DNA of 64,000 nt from Ferrimonas balearica (GCF_019802055.1 NZ_JAHVHW010000004.1:558001-622000); one strand, 5' to 3'. Counted from the stretch's first letter, positions 15,968-25,438 are shown. Numbers and translations are program-made. The notes: generated by a model from the letters alone, not told the origin.

Positions 15968-16246
15968 CTACCAGCGTGAATCGTTCTCGCAGGGGATGCC
16001 GTCCCTGTCACCATCCATCCTCGTGTCGGGGCAGTAGCGGATAAAGAACACCGCCTCCTCTCTTGAGGTCATCTCACTGCAATAGCGGCGGCCATCGCAT
16101 TGGAACCGTTGCCCTGTCGGCTCATGTCGCGCCTCGGGATACTGCAGCTCAACAGGGGGTGTTTCGGTTGTGGAGGGGAGCAGGAGATTGCTTTGGAGCA
16201 GGTAAACACCCGCCAGCACCAGTAGCACTAAAACCAGTCGTTCCAT
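15968..16246 (-). CDS. Small membrane-anchored or secreted excalibur-domain protein
   Basis: 92 aa. An N-terminal hydrophobic stretch (about 3-18) is followed by a short linker and a C-terminal excalibur-like calcium-binding motif: paired cysteines around a MDGDRDGIPCEN segment, with the DxDxDGxxCE pattern and three further cysteines upstream (FQC, RYC, RYC). Excalibur domains are found in extracellular bacterial proteins, often with nucleases. Here the domain stands alone. The real function is unknown. It is divergent from the AraC regulator, with 221 bp between them. Confidence 0.7.
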   Translation of the reverse strand: MERLVLVLLVLAGVYLLQSNLLLPSTTETPPVELQYPEARHEPTGQRFQCDGRRYCSEMTSREEAVFFIRYCPDTRMDGDRDGIPCENDSRW

Positions 16247-16467
16247 CGTGATGTCCTTATCCGCAGGGTCATACCTTCACTCGCCCTGCCTGCCATCAGC
16301 CTACGCCAACCACTCGCTGCCACAAGCACATCAACCCACGCCTCACTCAATCTCCAAACAACCGCTTAGGTCGTCAGCAAACCCACCTGGCGCGCTCACT
16401 CGGCCATTTGTCGCTTGTGAACCAATTGTGATATACCAATCAAACCGTCAAAAAAACCAACAACAAC

Positions 16468-17484
16468 GTGACGACTCTTATCCCCAAAACCCCTTCCACC
16501 ATCGGCACCTGGGCGCTGCTTATGGCCAAGTCGATCGAAAGCTACGGTGTCGACGCTGACGCGCTGTTTGCCGAAACGGGCCTGTGCCTGGAGGAAGCGC
16601 GGCGAGACAGTGAGACCCGCTTCCCGGTTCGGCAGATGGCCCAGGTCTGGGAGCTGGCGGTAACACGAACCGGCGATCCCTGCATCGCCCTGACCCTGAC
16701 CCGCTACTTTCAGCCCTCCACCTACAGCGCGCCGGGCCTGGCGATGGTATCAAGCCGCAATGTGCTGGAGGGGTTGCAGCGCTGCATCCGCTACTTCCGC
16801 CACACCACGGATGTCGCTCATATCGAGTTACAGGAGCAGGGAGAGCAACTGGCGCTGGCCATCAGCATTCCACCTCAGAATCAGCCCTGCGCCATCGAGG
16901 CAGTAGAGGCCTACTGCGCGACCGCAGTGCGGCTGTTCCGATTGATGCTGGATGAGGAGTTCTGCCCGGATCGGGTCAGTTTCGAGCATGACGCCCCGGC
17001 AGAGAAAGCCCGGGCTTTTCGTGATTTCTTTGGCTGTGATGTGGCCTTTGGCGAAGCCCAGACTCAGTTGCTGTTTACCCGCAGTACGCTGGTAAAACCG
17101 CATATGTTTGCCAACCCGGCCCTGGCCGCGTCACTGGATCAATGGATCACCGAGCGGCTCTCTCACTTTACTGAAAGCCAGTTTGCCACTCAGGTTCAAC
17201 GCTATCTGCTCGACCATCTTCTGTTTGAACCACTGGATGCGGAAAGCGTGGCCAGCCAGCTCAATATGAGTGTTCGTACCATGCAGCGTCGGCTGAAAAA
17301 GGAGGGGATCAGCTTTAACCAGCTGCTGAACGAATGCCGTCACCATCTGGCCATCAAACTGGTGGCGGAGAAGAACCTGCCACTGACGGAGATCGCCCAT
17401 ATGCTGGGCTTCGCCGACCAGAGCAGCTTTACCCGCGCCTTCCGTCAGTGGACCGGCGTCTCTCCCAAGCAGTACAGCGCCTGA
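16468..17484 (+). CDS. AraC-family transcriptional regulator
   Basis: 338 aa. The N-terminal two thirds resemble the arabinose-binding-like domain of OruR/ArgR-type AraC regulators, with the family patterns WALLMAKSIESYGVD and ARVG-type central strands. The C-terminal double helix-turn-helix spans about 250-338 and is strongly canonical (SVRTMQRRLKKEG ... LTEIAHMLGFADQSSFTRAFRQWTGVSPKQY). The start is a GTG with no convincing Shine-Dalgarno site, so it is less sure than the rest. The gene converges on the DUF1254/alkyl sulfatase/TonB-receptor unit and is its likely regulator by proximity. The inducer is unknown. Confidence 0.85.
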   Translation: MTTLIPKTPSTIGTWALLMAKSIESYGVDADALFAETGLCLEEARRDSETRFPVRQMAQVWELAVTRTGDPCIALTLTRYFQPSTYSAPGLAMVSSRNVLEGLQRCIRYFRHTTDVAHIELQEQGEQLALAISIPPQNQPCAIEAVEAYCATAVRLFRLMLDEEFCPDRVSFEHDAPAEKARAFRDFFGCDVAFGEAQTQLLFTRSTLVKPHMFANPALAASLDQWITERLSHFTESQFATQVQRYLLDHLLFEPLDAESVASQLNMSVRTMQRRLKKEGISFNQLLNECRHHLAIKLVAEKNLPLTEIAHMLGFADQSSFTRAFRQWTGVSPKQYSA

Positions 17485-17492
17485 GGGACTGC

Positions 17493-17516
17493 GGCCCCGC
17501 CACTCTGAGCGGGGCC
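17493..17516. terminator. Stem-loop between araC-type gene and DUF1254 gene
   Basis: GGCCCCGC, 8-base loop, GCGGGGCC. It sits between two convergent stops. Neither side has a strong T run, so termination is inferred from position. Confidence 0.45.
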
Positions 17517-17523
17517 ATTGCCC

Positions 17524-19050
17524 TTACTCCCCGACTGGCGTCACGCCGGGCAGAAACCCTTCCACGGTATCCCAGCTGCGCACCTCATCGGTGGGCAGGT
17601 AGACCCGCATATTCAGACGAAAGATCCCCTGTGGCGGCGTCGGCAGCCAGTTGGACTCCCACCCCTCCGGTGCCTTGCTCTGCAGATACAGGGTGAGGGA
17701 GCCATCGTCGTTGTACTTCAACCCCTCCGTGCTTTTGCGGATGGCGTAACGGTCGATGGGGTTATCCACCAATTGGTAGTCGTCGCCATAGAGGGCGATG
17801 GACCAGAAACCGCCCTCGTAGGAGGTGGGCAACTGGCCTTTGTCGAAGTGCAGCACGTACTGGTTCTCACCGCCCATCAGCAGGTCGTTGTTGATGTCGG
17901 AGTAGGTGTGGAAGTAGACCGCTTCCTCGGGTGAGTGAACAAACAGTCCCTGCACTGCGCCTTCCGCCCGAGCCAGGTAGTCGGTGCCGTAATCTCCACC
18001 GACAAAGTCGACGTTCCACTTGTTCTCAGACTGGGTACCGCGGAATTTCACCTTCCACTTGATGATGTCGATCCCCGCCTGCATGGCACGCGCCAGACCC
18101 CGCTTGGTCGGTTCATCCAGTTTGGCGGGATCGAAAGGTTCAGTGTCGCTGAGGCCAATCAGCTTAAAGCTGTTGAGGATCGCCCGGTTCTCGCCCTGCG
18201 GCGGGTTTTCCCGCAGCAATTGCGACAGGTAGTGGTAAAACGCCAACTCACCCTGGCCCAGACGGGTGGGCGCCAGGTCGAGTTGAACCGGATGTTTGGC
18301 GCGCTCCGCTTTGCTCATGCCGAACTGCGACAGCGGCATCGCATCAAACTGTTTCTGCAACTCGCGCACCTGCGCCACTTCCGCCTCCTCATTGGAATAG
18401 GAAGCGATCCTCAGCGCCACAATGGCGGAGTTGTTGGGCATCCGCATCTCTGCGACGCCGTCCGGCAGAGTGCCCTGCCAATCCGGCCCCACCAGGGCAA
18501 AGTAGCCGCCCTTGCCGCCGGTCGCCCGGGTGCCGATGTAGTGCTGATTGGTCAGGTAGGCATCCGCAATCTGAATCGAGAAGTAGCGATCGTCAATGTC
18601 CGGCACCTTAAGGATGGTGGGCTCATCCGACAGATGGGCGTAGAGGCCGGAGTAGACGGTATCCGGGTTGGGGGTATAGGGCATCTTCGATTTTGCGGTC
18701 GCCAAACCGGAGTAATGACCCCACTCGCCGGGTGCCGCACAGGGACAAGTGTGTTTGATCCGCTCCAGCAGCGCCGGATTCATGCGGATATCGCGCTGGA
18801 TATCCATCATCACCATGGGGATGGCGAACATAAACGCCTGGATCCCGGTGGCATAAGCCCACTCCTCTTTGGCACGGGCGTCCGCCTCTTTGATCATCCC
18901 CTCAAACTCGTGGTTGTTGACCCGGAACATCTGCAGGATGGGGTGGGTCGGCGCACGGGTTGCCTCAGGCTGGGAGGCCGCCATCACGGGCTGGGCCAGC
19001 GTCAGACTGGCCGCAACTGCGGCCCCGATGGCTGCAAGTTTTGTTGTCAT
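17524..19050 (-). CDS. Secreted DUF1254/DUF1214 protein
   Basis: 508 aa with a signal peptide of about 24 residues (ending VMA-ASQ). The N-terminal half matches the DUF1254 pattern (PNPDTVYSGLYAHLSDEPTILKVPD, followed by RYFSIQIADAY), and the C-terminal half the DUF1214 pattern (GFWSIALYGDDYQLVDNPIDRYAI ... LYLQSKAP). These domains are common in periplasmic proteins of Gram-negative bacteria with no established biochemical activity. It is last in a three-gene unit, 36 bp after the alkyl sulfatase, so a role in handling the same substrate is likely but unproven. Confidence 0.85.
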   Translation of the reverse strand: MTTKLAAIGAAVAASLTLAQPVMAASQPEATRAPTHPILQMFRVNNHEFEGMIKEADARAKEEWAYATGIQAFMFAIPMVMMDIQRDIRMNPALLERIKHTCPCAAPGEWGHYSGLATAKSKMPYTPNPDTVYSGLYAHLSDEPTILKVPDIDDRYFSIQIADAYLTNQHYIGTRATGGKGGYFALVGPDWQGTLPDGVAEMRMPNNSAIVALRIASYSNEEAEVAQVRELQKQFDAMPLSQFGMSKAERAKHPVQLDLAPTRLGQGELAFYHYLSQLLRENPPQGENRAILNSFKLIGLSDTEPFDPAKLDEPTKRGLARAMQAGIDIIKWKVKFRGTQSENKWNVDFVGGDYGTDYLARAEGAVQGLFVHSPEEAVYFHTYSDINNDLLMGGENQYVLHFDKGQLPTSYEGGFWSIALYGDDYQLVDNPIDRYAIRKSTEGLKYNDDGSLTLYLQSKAPEGWESNWLPTPPQGIFRLNMRVYLPTDEVRSWDTVEGFLPGVTPVGE

Positions 19051-19086
19051 TGTCGTCCCTTACTCTGTGCGTTGGGCGCCGCCTGC

Positions 19087-21060
19087 TCAAGGCGTCACCA
19101 GGTTGAATCGACCATCCGGCTGGTCGAACAGACGGAAGAAGTTAAGCAATGTCAGCGGGTTGCCATCCACGGACAGGGAATCGGAAAACAGAGTCTCACT
19201 CAGACCGAGCTGGCCGGTCAGCATATCCACCAGCAACGGTTGAGTCAGGGTAAGGGTGACGTCGGCGTCGGCCACCTCACCAACCGGCACGGCCCGGAAG
19301 TGCATCACTGCGTTCTCCACCCACAGCCGGTATTGCTGGTTGAGGTCACTGAAACGGATAGCGACCTGAGTGTCGACCCCTTCCGCCTCCTCCGCCTTCA
19401 GGCGTACCGCCATCGACTGGAAGAACTTGTCGACGGAGGTCTGAGCCAGCACATCGCGCATCGCCGCCAGATCGACCCCCCGCTTCGGTGCACCCTGTTG
19501 TAACTCCTGTGCCGCCACCAGATAGCTGTTACGCCAGGAGCCCGCTTCCGCCTGGAACCCCAGTTGGCGATAGGCCTGAGCCAGCAGTGCCCGGGCACTC
19601 TGGTGCTCCGGTTCGGCAAACACCAGGTGGTTAAGCAGCTCTGCTGCCCAGCGATACTCACCGCTGTCCACCGCCTGCTGCGCCGCCGCCATCACCCCTT
19701 CACTGCCCCCCATCAGGGCCACATACCGTCCCGCCTTCGCCTCAATTGGCAGTGGGTCCAGATTGGCCGGGTTGCCGTCATACCAGCCCAGGTAGAACTG
19801 GTATACCGCCTTGGCGTTGTGCTTCAGCGAGCCGTGGTAGCCACGGGTGGACCAGTTCTGCGCCAGCGACTCGGGCAAAGTGATTCGCTCAGCGATCTCT
19901 TCCGCATTCAGGCCCTGATTGAACCAGCGCACGGTCTGGTCATGAACGTATTTGTAGATGTCGCGCTGCTTGGTGAGGAAGTCCTGGATCTCACCCTGCC
20001 CCCAGAGGGGCCAGTGGTGACTGGCAAAGTAGACTTCCGACTCGTCGAACATCTGTCGCGCTTCATCGATAAAGTGGCTCCAGCGTAGGGCATCCCTCGC
20101 CTGGGCTCCGCGCAGCGTGTAGATGTTGTGCATATTGCGGGACACCAGTTCAGCACCGCAGAACGCTTTGTATTGCGGCAGGTAAAAGGTGAACTCAGAG
20201 GGGGACTCGGTTTCCGGTGTCAGCTGGAACACCATCTCGACGCCATCGATGGTGAGGCGCTCTCCGGTTTCTTCAATCACCCGGCTCGGAGGCAGGATGC
20301 CAAAGCTGCCCATCACCGGCCCCTTACCCAGGCCGGAACCGATGTAGCCATCCGCCGCCACAGGCAACTCGGTGCCATACATCAGCTGAGTCCGCCGCCC
20401 CATCGCCACACCCGCAATGATGTTTTCGCTGGTGGCCGCTTCCATAAAATGCTCCGGCGCGATCACCGGCACCTCGCCATTTTGCACCTGTTTCAGCGAA
20501 GCCACCGCCAGCGCGCCGCCAAAGTGGTCGATGTGGGCGTGAGTGAAGATGATGGCGGAGATCGGCTTGCGCTCAAGATGCTCGAACGCGAACTCCAACG
20601 CCGCATGGGCGGACTCTTTGGCCGTCAGCGGGTCCACCACGATCCAGCCGTTCTCCCCCTCGATCAGGGTCATGTTGGCCAGATCGAAACCGCGCAACTG
20701 GTAGATCCCCGGCACCACTTCAAACAGACCACGAAGGTTATTGAGCTGCGCCTGGCGCCAGAGACTGGGGTTGGCGGTATCCGGAGCCGCTTCCGCCAGA
20801 AAATCGAACTGTTGAGCGGACCAGATCCGCTCCTCGCCCCGGTGGATATCGATCACCTCGGCCGCCGCGATCAGGCCGCGCCGGGCCAGGGTGAAATCGG
20901 TTTCGTCATCAAAGGGCAGGGTGTCCCGCACCTGCTGTTGGGCCGCGACCGTGTTCGCGGAGGCCTCGCCTTTCGGCACCGGCACAGGCTCCGGCCGGGA
21001 ACAGGCGGTAAGAACAAGGGCGCTGGCTGCCAGGCACAGCGCCAAGGGAGAGAGATTCAT
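19087..21060 (-). CDS. Alkyl/aryl sulfatase lipoprotein, metallo-beta-lactamase fold (SdsA-like)
   Basis: 657 aa. It carries the two-zinc motif THAHIDHFGG with His174, His176, Asp178 and His179. Downstream is the SdsA1/YjcS signature (CGAELVSRNMHNIYTLRGAQ, then FASHHWPLWG, HDQTVRWFNQG and a YHGSLKHNAKAVYQFYLGWYDGNPANL-type region, cited in parts), then an alkyl-sulfatase dimerisation region and a C-terminal SCP2-like domain (about 540-657). SdsA1 hydrolyses primary alkyl sulfates such as SDS to alcohol and sulfate. A lipobox VLTAC with Cys20 predicts a lipoprotein, whereas SdsA1 is secreted. It lies 48 bp after a TonB-dependent receptor. Substrate identity is inferred from family only. Confidence 0.9.
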   Translation of the reverse strand: MNLSPLALCLAASALVLTACSRPEPVPVPKGEASANTVAAQQQVRDTLPFDDETDFTLARRGLIAAAEVIDIHRGEERIWSAQQFDFLAEAAPDTANPSLWRQAQLNNLRGLFEVVPGIYQLRGFDLANMTLIEGENGWIVVDPLTAKESAHAALEFAFEHLERKPISAIIFTHAHIDHFGGALAVASLKQVQNGEVPVIAPEHFMEAATSENIIAGVAMGRRTQLMYGTELPVAADGYIGSGLGKGPVMGSFGILPPSRVIEETGERLTIDGVEMVFQLTPETESPSEFTFYLPQYKAFCGAELVSRNMHNIYTLRGAQARDALRWSHFIDEARQMFDESEVYFASHHWPLWGQGEIQDFLTKQRDIYKYVHDQTVRWFNQGLNAEEIAERITLPESLAQNWSTRGYHGSLKHNAKAVYQFYLGWYDGNPANLDPLPIEAKAGRYVALMGGSEGVMAAAQQAVDSGEYRWAAELLNHLVFAEPEHQSARALLAQAYRQLGFQAEAGSWRNSYLVAAQELQQGAPKRGVDLAAMRDVLAQTSVDKFFQSMAVRLKAEEAEGVDTQVAIRFSDLNQQYRLWVENAVMHFRAVPVGEVADADVTLTLTQPLLVDMLTGQLGLSETLFSDSLSVDGNPLTLLNFFRLFDQPDGRFNLVTP

Positions 21061-21108
21061 GAATTAACGGCTCCTTCCGACGGGCCCCGATGGGTGCCCA
21101 ATGCTTTG

Positions 21109-23520
21109 TCAGTAAAAGGTGTAACGCAGCTGAACGCCAATGCTGCGACCCGGCTCCACCATCTGGCTGTACACGCCTGGAGTGAACGGGGTATCAAATG
21201 AGAAGTTGCTGGTGATCTCATCGGTCAGGTTTTTCCCCACCAGTGCCACTTCCCAGCCATCGTCGGATACCAGTGCGGTACGGGCATTGATCTTGGCGAA
21301 CGCGTCCTGCTGAGTCAGCGGGTTGAGATCGGTAGAGGTGTACACCTCAGACTGGTAGTTCACGTCGAAGGTGGTACGCCACTCCAGGCTGTCAAACACG
21401 TAGCGGGCGTAATCCAGGCGCAGGCTGGCGCTCAGTTCCGGCGCCAGGATGTTGGTTTCACCGGTCAGGTCGCAGGTGCGGCCATTGGGTTCGACGTTGT
21501 CGGGCTTGAGTACGGTACTGGTGAAACACTTGGCGCCTTTGAAGGAGTCCCAATTGAAGTCGAGCCAGCCCAGGCTGCCGGAGAGGATCAGTTCATCGGT
21601 CAGCAACCAACGCCCATCCACCTCGATGCCCTTGGTGGTGGCTTCCCCGGCGTTCTCCACCACGAAGCCCACCTGGCCGTCGAAGGTTGAGGTTTGCAGG
21701 TCATCAAATTGCATCACAAAGGCGGCGATGTTGAGGTCGGCGATGCCGCCCCCCAGCGTCAGCTTGCTGCCCACTTCGTAGGAGATCACCTCCTCCGATT
21801 CGAACTCAAAGTTACCCGCCAGGTTGGAACGGGCATCAAAGCCGCCCGCCTTCACGCCCGTAGCGACCGTGGCGTACAGCAGGCTGTTGCCGGTGTCGTA
21901 GCTCAGGGTCAGAGAAGGGGTCAGGTGGCTGTCATCCCGCTCCGCAGCAATGTCATGAGGCTCAATGGTGCCCAGCAAGGGGTTGGGCACATTTTGCGTC
22001 GGGGTGCCGAACAGCAAGGGATCAAGGTAGGGCAGATTGGGCCCCAGCATCGCCACGTAAGCGGCACCGGGCAGACCAGGAATATTCAGCGCCTGCAGGG
22101 TGGAAGCGAGAGCGGGCGGCGTCACCAGCGGCATCTCGGCAACGGGCGTGCCGCTGAAGGGATCCACCAGGTCCATCCGCTTTCGGCCCGACTTCTGTTC
22201 GTCGCTGTAACGCAGCCCCAGGGTGGTGCTCCAGCGCTCGGTCAACTGGTAATCCAGCTGGGCAAACAACGCCCACAGGTCAGAGTCGCTCTCAAAGTCA
22301 CGCAGGCCACGCACCGCCAGCGGATAGACCGCCGAGTCCTCCTGGTAGCTCAGATCGCTACTCTGGTAATAGGCGCCGACGATGTAGTTCAGGTCGCCAT
22401 CCAGATTGGAGGTCAGCCGCAGCTCCTGGCTGAACTGGTCATAGCTTTCCTCGAAGAAGGGGGAGTACATCAGCACCCGGCGGGTGGAGTCCTGGTCCTT
22501 GCTGCCATCGAGCGTATAGCTGAGCCAGCCGGTGAGCGCATCCAGAGTGTGGCTGTCGAAGTCATAGCTGAGATTGAGCGTGGCGTAGTGGATGCTGGCG
22601 TCTTCCCGCTCCTCCTCACCGATGGCCGGATTGGTGCGGGCGGTTTCGTGGCTCAAGGTGTAGTAACCAAGCTGATCCAGCACCGGGTCGTTCGCCGCAA
22701 TCAGCGCCGGTTCCGCCACCACCACCAGCGGCCGTCCTTCGGTGCTGTCGTCATCAAACTGCAGCTTGAGGTTGGCGTTGAAACGATCCGTCGGTTGCCA
22801 ATCCAGGGTCAGACGCGCTACCACACTTTCCCGGGCAGGCATGGTGTCGTCGGTGGCGGCGTTGTAGATGTAGCCCTGGTCGTTTTCATACTTGGCCACC
22901 AACCGGGCGTTCAGGGTGTCGGTCAGAGGGCCGGACAGGTAGCCCTCAACGTCCACCTTGTCCCCCTCCGTGAAGTAACTGGTGGTGATGCCCGCTTCAA
23001 ACAGGTCGGTGGGATTCTTGGTGGTCAGGTTCAGCGCCCCGGCCGTGGTGTTCATGCCAAACAGGGTGCTCTGCGGCCCGCGCAACACCTCCACCATCTC
23101 CAGATCCACAAAGGCGCTGCGCATCAGGATGCCGCGGCCACGGTAGATGCCATCCACATAGGTTCCGACGGTCTGCTCAAAGCCCTGATTCGCGCCGGAG
23201 CCCAGACCACGCATATAGATGTTGTAACCCTGACCGGACTTGGTCACTGAGAAGTTGGGAACGTAGGCCGACAGCTCCTCCATCTGGGAGATGCTGTTCT
23301 CGGCCAGCATGGCGCCATCCATGGTGTAAACGGACACCGGCACATCCTGCAGGCTCTCGACCCGCTTCTGGGACCGGACTTCGATCACTTCCAGGGTTTT
23401 GCGCTCCACCTCGGAGAGGGCATCAGCATCAGCCTCAGCCAGGGTGGCGGGGGAAAAGCTCAGGGCGATCAGACTCGCCAACAACGAGGGCGCAAAGGGG
23501 ATTCTTGATGAATGGGACAT
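21109..23520 (-). CDS. TonB-dependent outer-membrane receptor
   Basis: 803 aa. A signal peptide (about 1-28) is followed by a TonB-box-like LEVIEVRSQKR (about 43-53), a plug domain (about 55-165, with VEVLRGPQSTLFGMNTTAGALN) and a 22-strand barrel ending with an aromatic residue (RYTFY). The plug resembles the iron-independent, substrate-specific receptors with the QKRVESLQDVPVSV motif. It is the first gene of a unit with the alkyl sulfatase and DUF1254 protein, so a sulfated amphiphile is a likely ligand (inference). The upstream region holds inverted repeats (23606-23638) that could bind the AraC regulator. Confidence 0.9.
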   Translation of the reverse strand: MSHSSRIPFAPSLLASLIALSFSPATLAEADADALSEVERKTLEVIEVRSQKRVESLQDVPVSVYTMDGAMLAENSISQMEELSAYVPNFSVTKSGQGYNIYMRGLGSGANQGFEQTVGTYVDGIYRGRGILMRSAFVDLEMVEVLRGPQSTLFGMNTTAGALNLTTKNPTDLFEAGITTSYFTEGDKVDVEGYLSGPLTDTLNARLVAKYENDQGYIYNAATDDTMPARESVVARLTLDWQPTDRFNANLKLQFDDDSTEGRPLVVVAEPALIAANDPVLDQLGYYTLSHETARTNPAIGEEEREDASIHYATLNLSYDFDSHTLDALTGWLSYTLDGSKDQDSTRRVLMYSPFFEESYDQFSQELRLTSNLDGDLNYIVGAYYQSSDLSYQEDSAVYPLAVRGLRDFESDSDLWALFAQLDYQLTERWSTTLGLRYSDEQKSGRKRMDLVDPFSGTPVAEMPLVTPPALASTLQALNIPGLPGAAYVAMLGPNLPYLDPLLFGTPTQNVPNPLLGTIEPHDIAAERDDSHLTPSLTLSYDTGNSLLYATVATGVKAGGFDARSNLAGNFEFESEEVISYEVGSKLTLGGGIADLNIAAFVMQFDDLQTSTFDGQVGFVVENAGEATTKGIEVDGRWLLTDELILSGSLGWLDFNWDSFKGAKCFTSTVLKPDNVEPNGRTCDLTGETNILAPELSASLRLDYARYVFDSLEWRTTFDVNYQSEVYTSTDLNPLTQQDAFAKINARTALVSDDGWEVALVGKNLTDEITSNFSFDTPFTPGVYSQMVEPGRSIGVQLRYTFY

Positions 23521-23605
23521 GAGTGTGCAGCCTTCCTAGTTGCAGCGCCTGATTGACGCAGTTCCATGGAGGCCAACCTAACTCAATGTCAGGTTTCAGA
23601 ATTGT

Positions 23606-23638
23606 TACCAGCTGACAACTTTTTGTCGTAGCGCGACA
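23606..23638. promoter_or_regulatory. Inverted repeats upstream of the TonB receptor operon
   Basis: Near-palindrome TTGTTA-CCAGC-TGACAA is followed by TGTCG-TAGCG-CGACA (23624-23638), about 90-120 bases before the receptor start. They are candidate AraC-type or other activator sites. No promoter box is clear enough to call. Confidence 0.3.
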
Positions 23639-23695
23639 CTTTTCGGCATGCCGTTGACGTAAACCGTTGATTTACCGCTTACCCAAAGCGCGATC

Positions 23696-23722
23696 AAAAA
23701 GCCCCGCCATCAGGCGGGGCTT
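23696..23722 (-). terminator. Terminator after brnQ
   Basis: Minus strand: AAGCCCCGCC, loop TGAT, GGCGGGGCTT followed by TTT. It lies about 20 bases beyond the brnQ stop. Confidence 0.8.
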
Positions 23723-23742
23723 GAAGAACATTGGGCAGTGAA

Positions 23743-25071
23743 TTAACCCTGTACCGGCTCAGCAACCACAGCACGCTCGCCGCGCTTGTAGGCGATACCA
23801 GCAACCGCCACCATCAGGGTCAGCGGCAACCAGGCCATATGCTTATCGTACAGCGGCAGGAAGCTGAAGGCGTTCACCAGCGGCTCAGCAACGCCAGCCA
23901 CATTCAGGCCACTCAGTACGCCGGTGCTGAAGGCAACGGCAATCATGGCGCCCAGTACGGTCTTCTTCTGGCTGATCTGCTTGCTGGCAAAGGCATACAT
24001 GATCAGAGCCATGGCCACCGGGTACACGATAAAGAGTACCGGGATGGAGATGGTGATCAACTGAGCCAGGCCAACATTGGCCACTACGGCACAAGCGGTA
24101 GCGTTGATCAGTACCCAGTTACGGTAGCTCACTTTCGGCAGCAGCTCGTTGAAGTACTCGGAACAGGCGGAGATCAGACCTACAGCGGTGGTCAGACAGG
24201 CCAGAGTCACCACGGCAGAGAGGATGAACAGGCCCGGAGTGCCAAACACTTTCATCACGTAGGCGCTCAGTACCGCACCGCCATTCTCAGAGCCCGCCGC
24301 CAGTACAGAGCTGGTAGCACCCAGGTAGAACAGGGAGATGTACACCACGGCCAGACCGATGGCAGCGATCACGCCAGCCTTCATCAGGTAGCCTGCCTGG
24401 CTGGCGGCATCAGAAACCCCTTTGCGACGGAGGATGTCCACCATCAGGGTACCGAACATCAGGGCGCCCAGGGCGTCCATGGTCATGTAACCTTCCAGGA
24501 AGCCGGTGGTGAAGGCGCTCTCTTTCCAGGCGCCGGACGCTGCGCCGATCGGATCCTGAGGCGCCACCAGTACAGAGATGGACAGTACCGCCAGCAACAG
24601 AATCAGGGCAGGAGTCAGCATCTTGCCAACGGTATCCAGCAGCTTGCCGGGGCGCAGAGCCAGACCAACCGCCAGAACAAAGAAGACAAAGGTAAAGGCC
24701 AGTTGGGTCATGGCGGTGCCTTCGCTCAGGAAGGGCAGCAGGCCAATTTCATAGGCCACCAGACCGGTACGAGGTGCGGCGAACGCCGGACCAATCACGA
24801 TAAAGATCGCCACGGCGACAGCGGTGCCTACCCAGGCGGGCAGCAGGCGGGTGATAACGGGAATGCCGCCCCCGGCCTTAGCAACGGCGATCAGGCCCAA
24901 CAGAGGCAGACCCACCGCAGTGACCAGGAAGCCCAACATGGCGGGCAGCAGGTTTTCACCCGCGCTCATACCAGCCATCGGCGGGAAGATGATGTTGCCC
25001 GCGCCCAGGAAGAAGGCGAACAACATGAAACCTAAGCTTAAGGTATCGGTGGTGGTTAATCGCTTGCTCAA
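23743..25071 (-). CDS. brnQ: Branched-chain amino acid transporter BrnQ (LIVCS family)
   Basis: 442 aa, near the E. coli BrnQ length (439). It begins with the family signature LSLGFMLFAFFLGAGNIIFPP at about 12-32 and has about twelve hydrophobic segments. BrnQ imports Leu, Ile and Val across the inner membrane with sodium or proton coupling. Further conserved pieces are the GYMTMDALGAL segment near 190-200 and an ACLTTAVGLIS segment near 288. It is transcribed alone with a strong terminator. The 367-bp upstream gap holds its control region. Confidence 0.92.
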   Translation of the reverse strand: MSKRLTTTDTLSLGFMLFAFFLGAGNIIFPPMAGMSAGENLLPAMLGFLVTAVGLPLLGLIAVAKAGGGIPVITRLLPAWVGTAVAVAIFIVIGPAFAAPRTGLVAYEIGLLPFLSEGTAMTQLAFTFVFFVLAVGLALRPGKLLDTVGKMLTPALILLLAVLSISVLVAPQDPIGAASGAWKESAFTTGFLEGYMTMDALGALMFGTLMVDILRRKGVSDAASQAGYLMKAGVIAAIGLAVVYISLFYLGATSSVLAAGSENGGAVLSAYVMKVFGTPGLFILSAVVTLACLTTAVGLISACSEYFNELLPKVSYRNWVLINATACAVVANVGLAQLITISIPVLFIVYPVAMALIMYAFASKQISQKKTVLGAMIAVAFSTGVLSGLNVAGVAEPLVNAFSFLPLYDKHMAWLPLTLMVAVAGIAYKRGERAVVAEPVQG

Positions 25072-25438
25072 AATAAACCTCTACTGCGGCATGTTCTTGT
25101 TATCACTACTTGAAACTGTCCGTTGCGCGACCAAACCTGTAAAGCCAGGTTGACACCTCCGGACCCCAACATCGCCTCATCACTTGGCGATTTTTTCATC
25201 AACGTGCCGCATTCCGATGTCGCCGAATGACCTTCTGGTCACTTTTTGTTCTTCACTGGCGACGCGGGGTGCTGACTAACGGCTGCAACTAATACCAGCC
25301 CCTACCTACAACCACAATAGCAAAACCCAAACCTTAACCATTGAATACACCGCCGCTACATTTGCCCCTCAACGAGGCTACAGCCAAACTGGCGAAAATC
25401 TGCTAGAGTCTGCCGCCTTAAATTTCCGGAGCACCTTG
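25072..25438. other. 367-bp intergenic region between brnQ and trmN6
   Basis: Divergent control region with no convincing coding frame. It contains AACCTG...CAGGTT (25134-25151) and a plus-strand terminator-like hairpin (25171-25196) that follows no called gene. The trmN6 ribosome site is CCGGAG just before 25439. I see no clear -35/-10 pair for brnQ. Confidence 0.5.
25171..25196 (+). terminator. Orphan terminator-like hairpin upstream of brnQ
   Basis: ATCGCC, 9-base loop, GGCGAT, then TTTTT on the plus strand. No plus-strand gene ends here. It could end a short untranslated RNA or act in the trmN6 leader. Confidence 0.45.
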
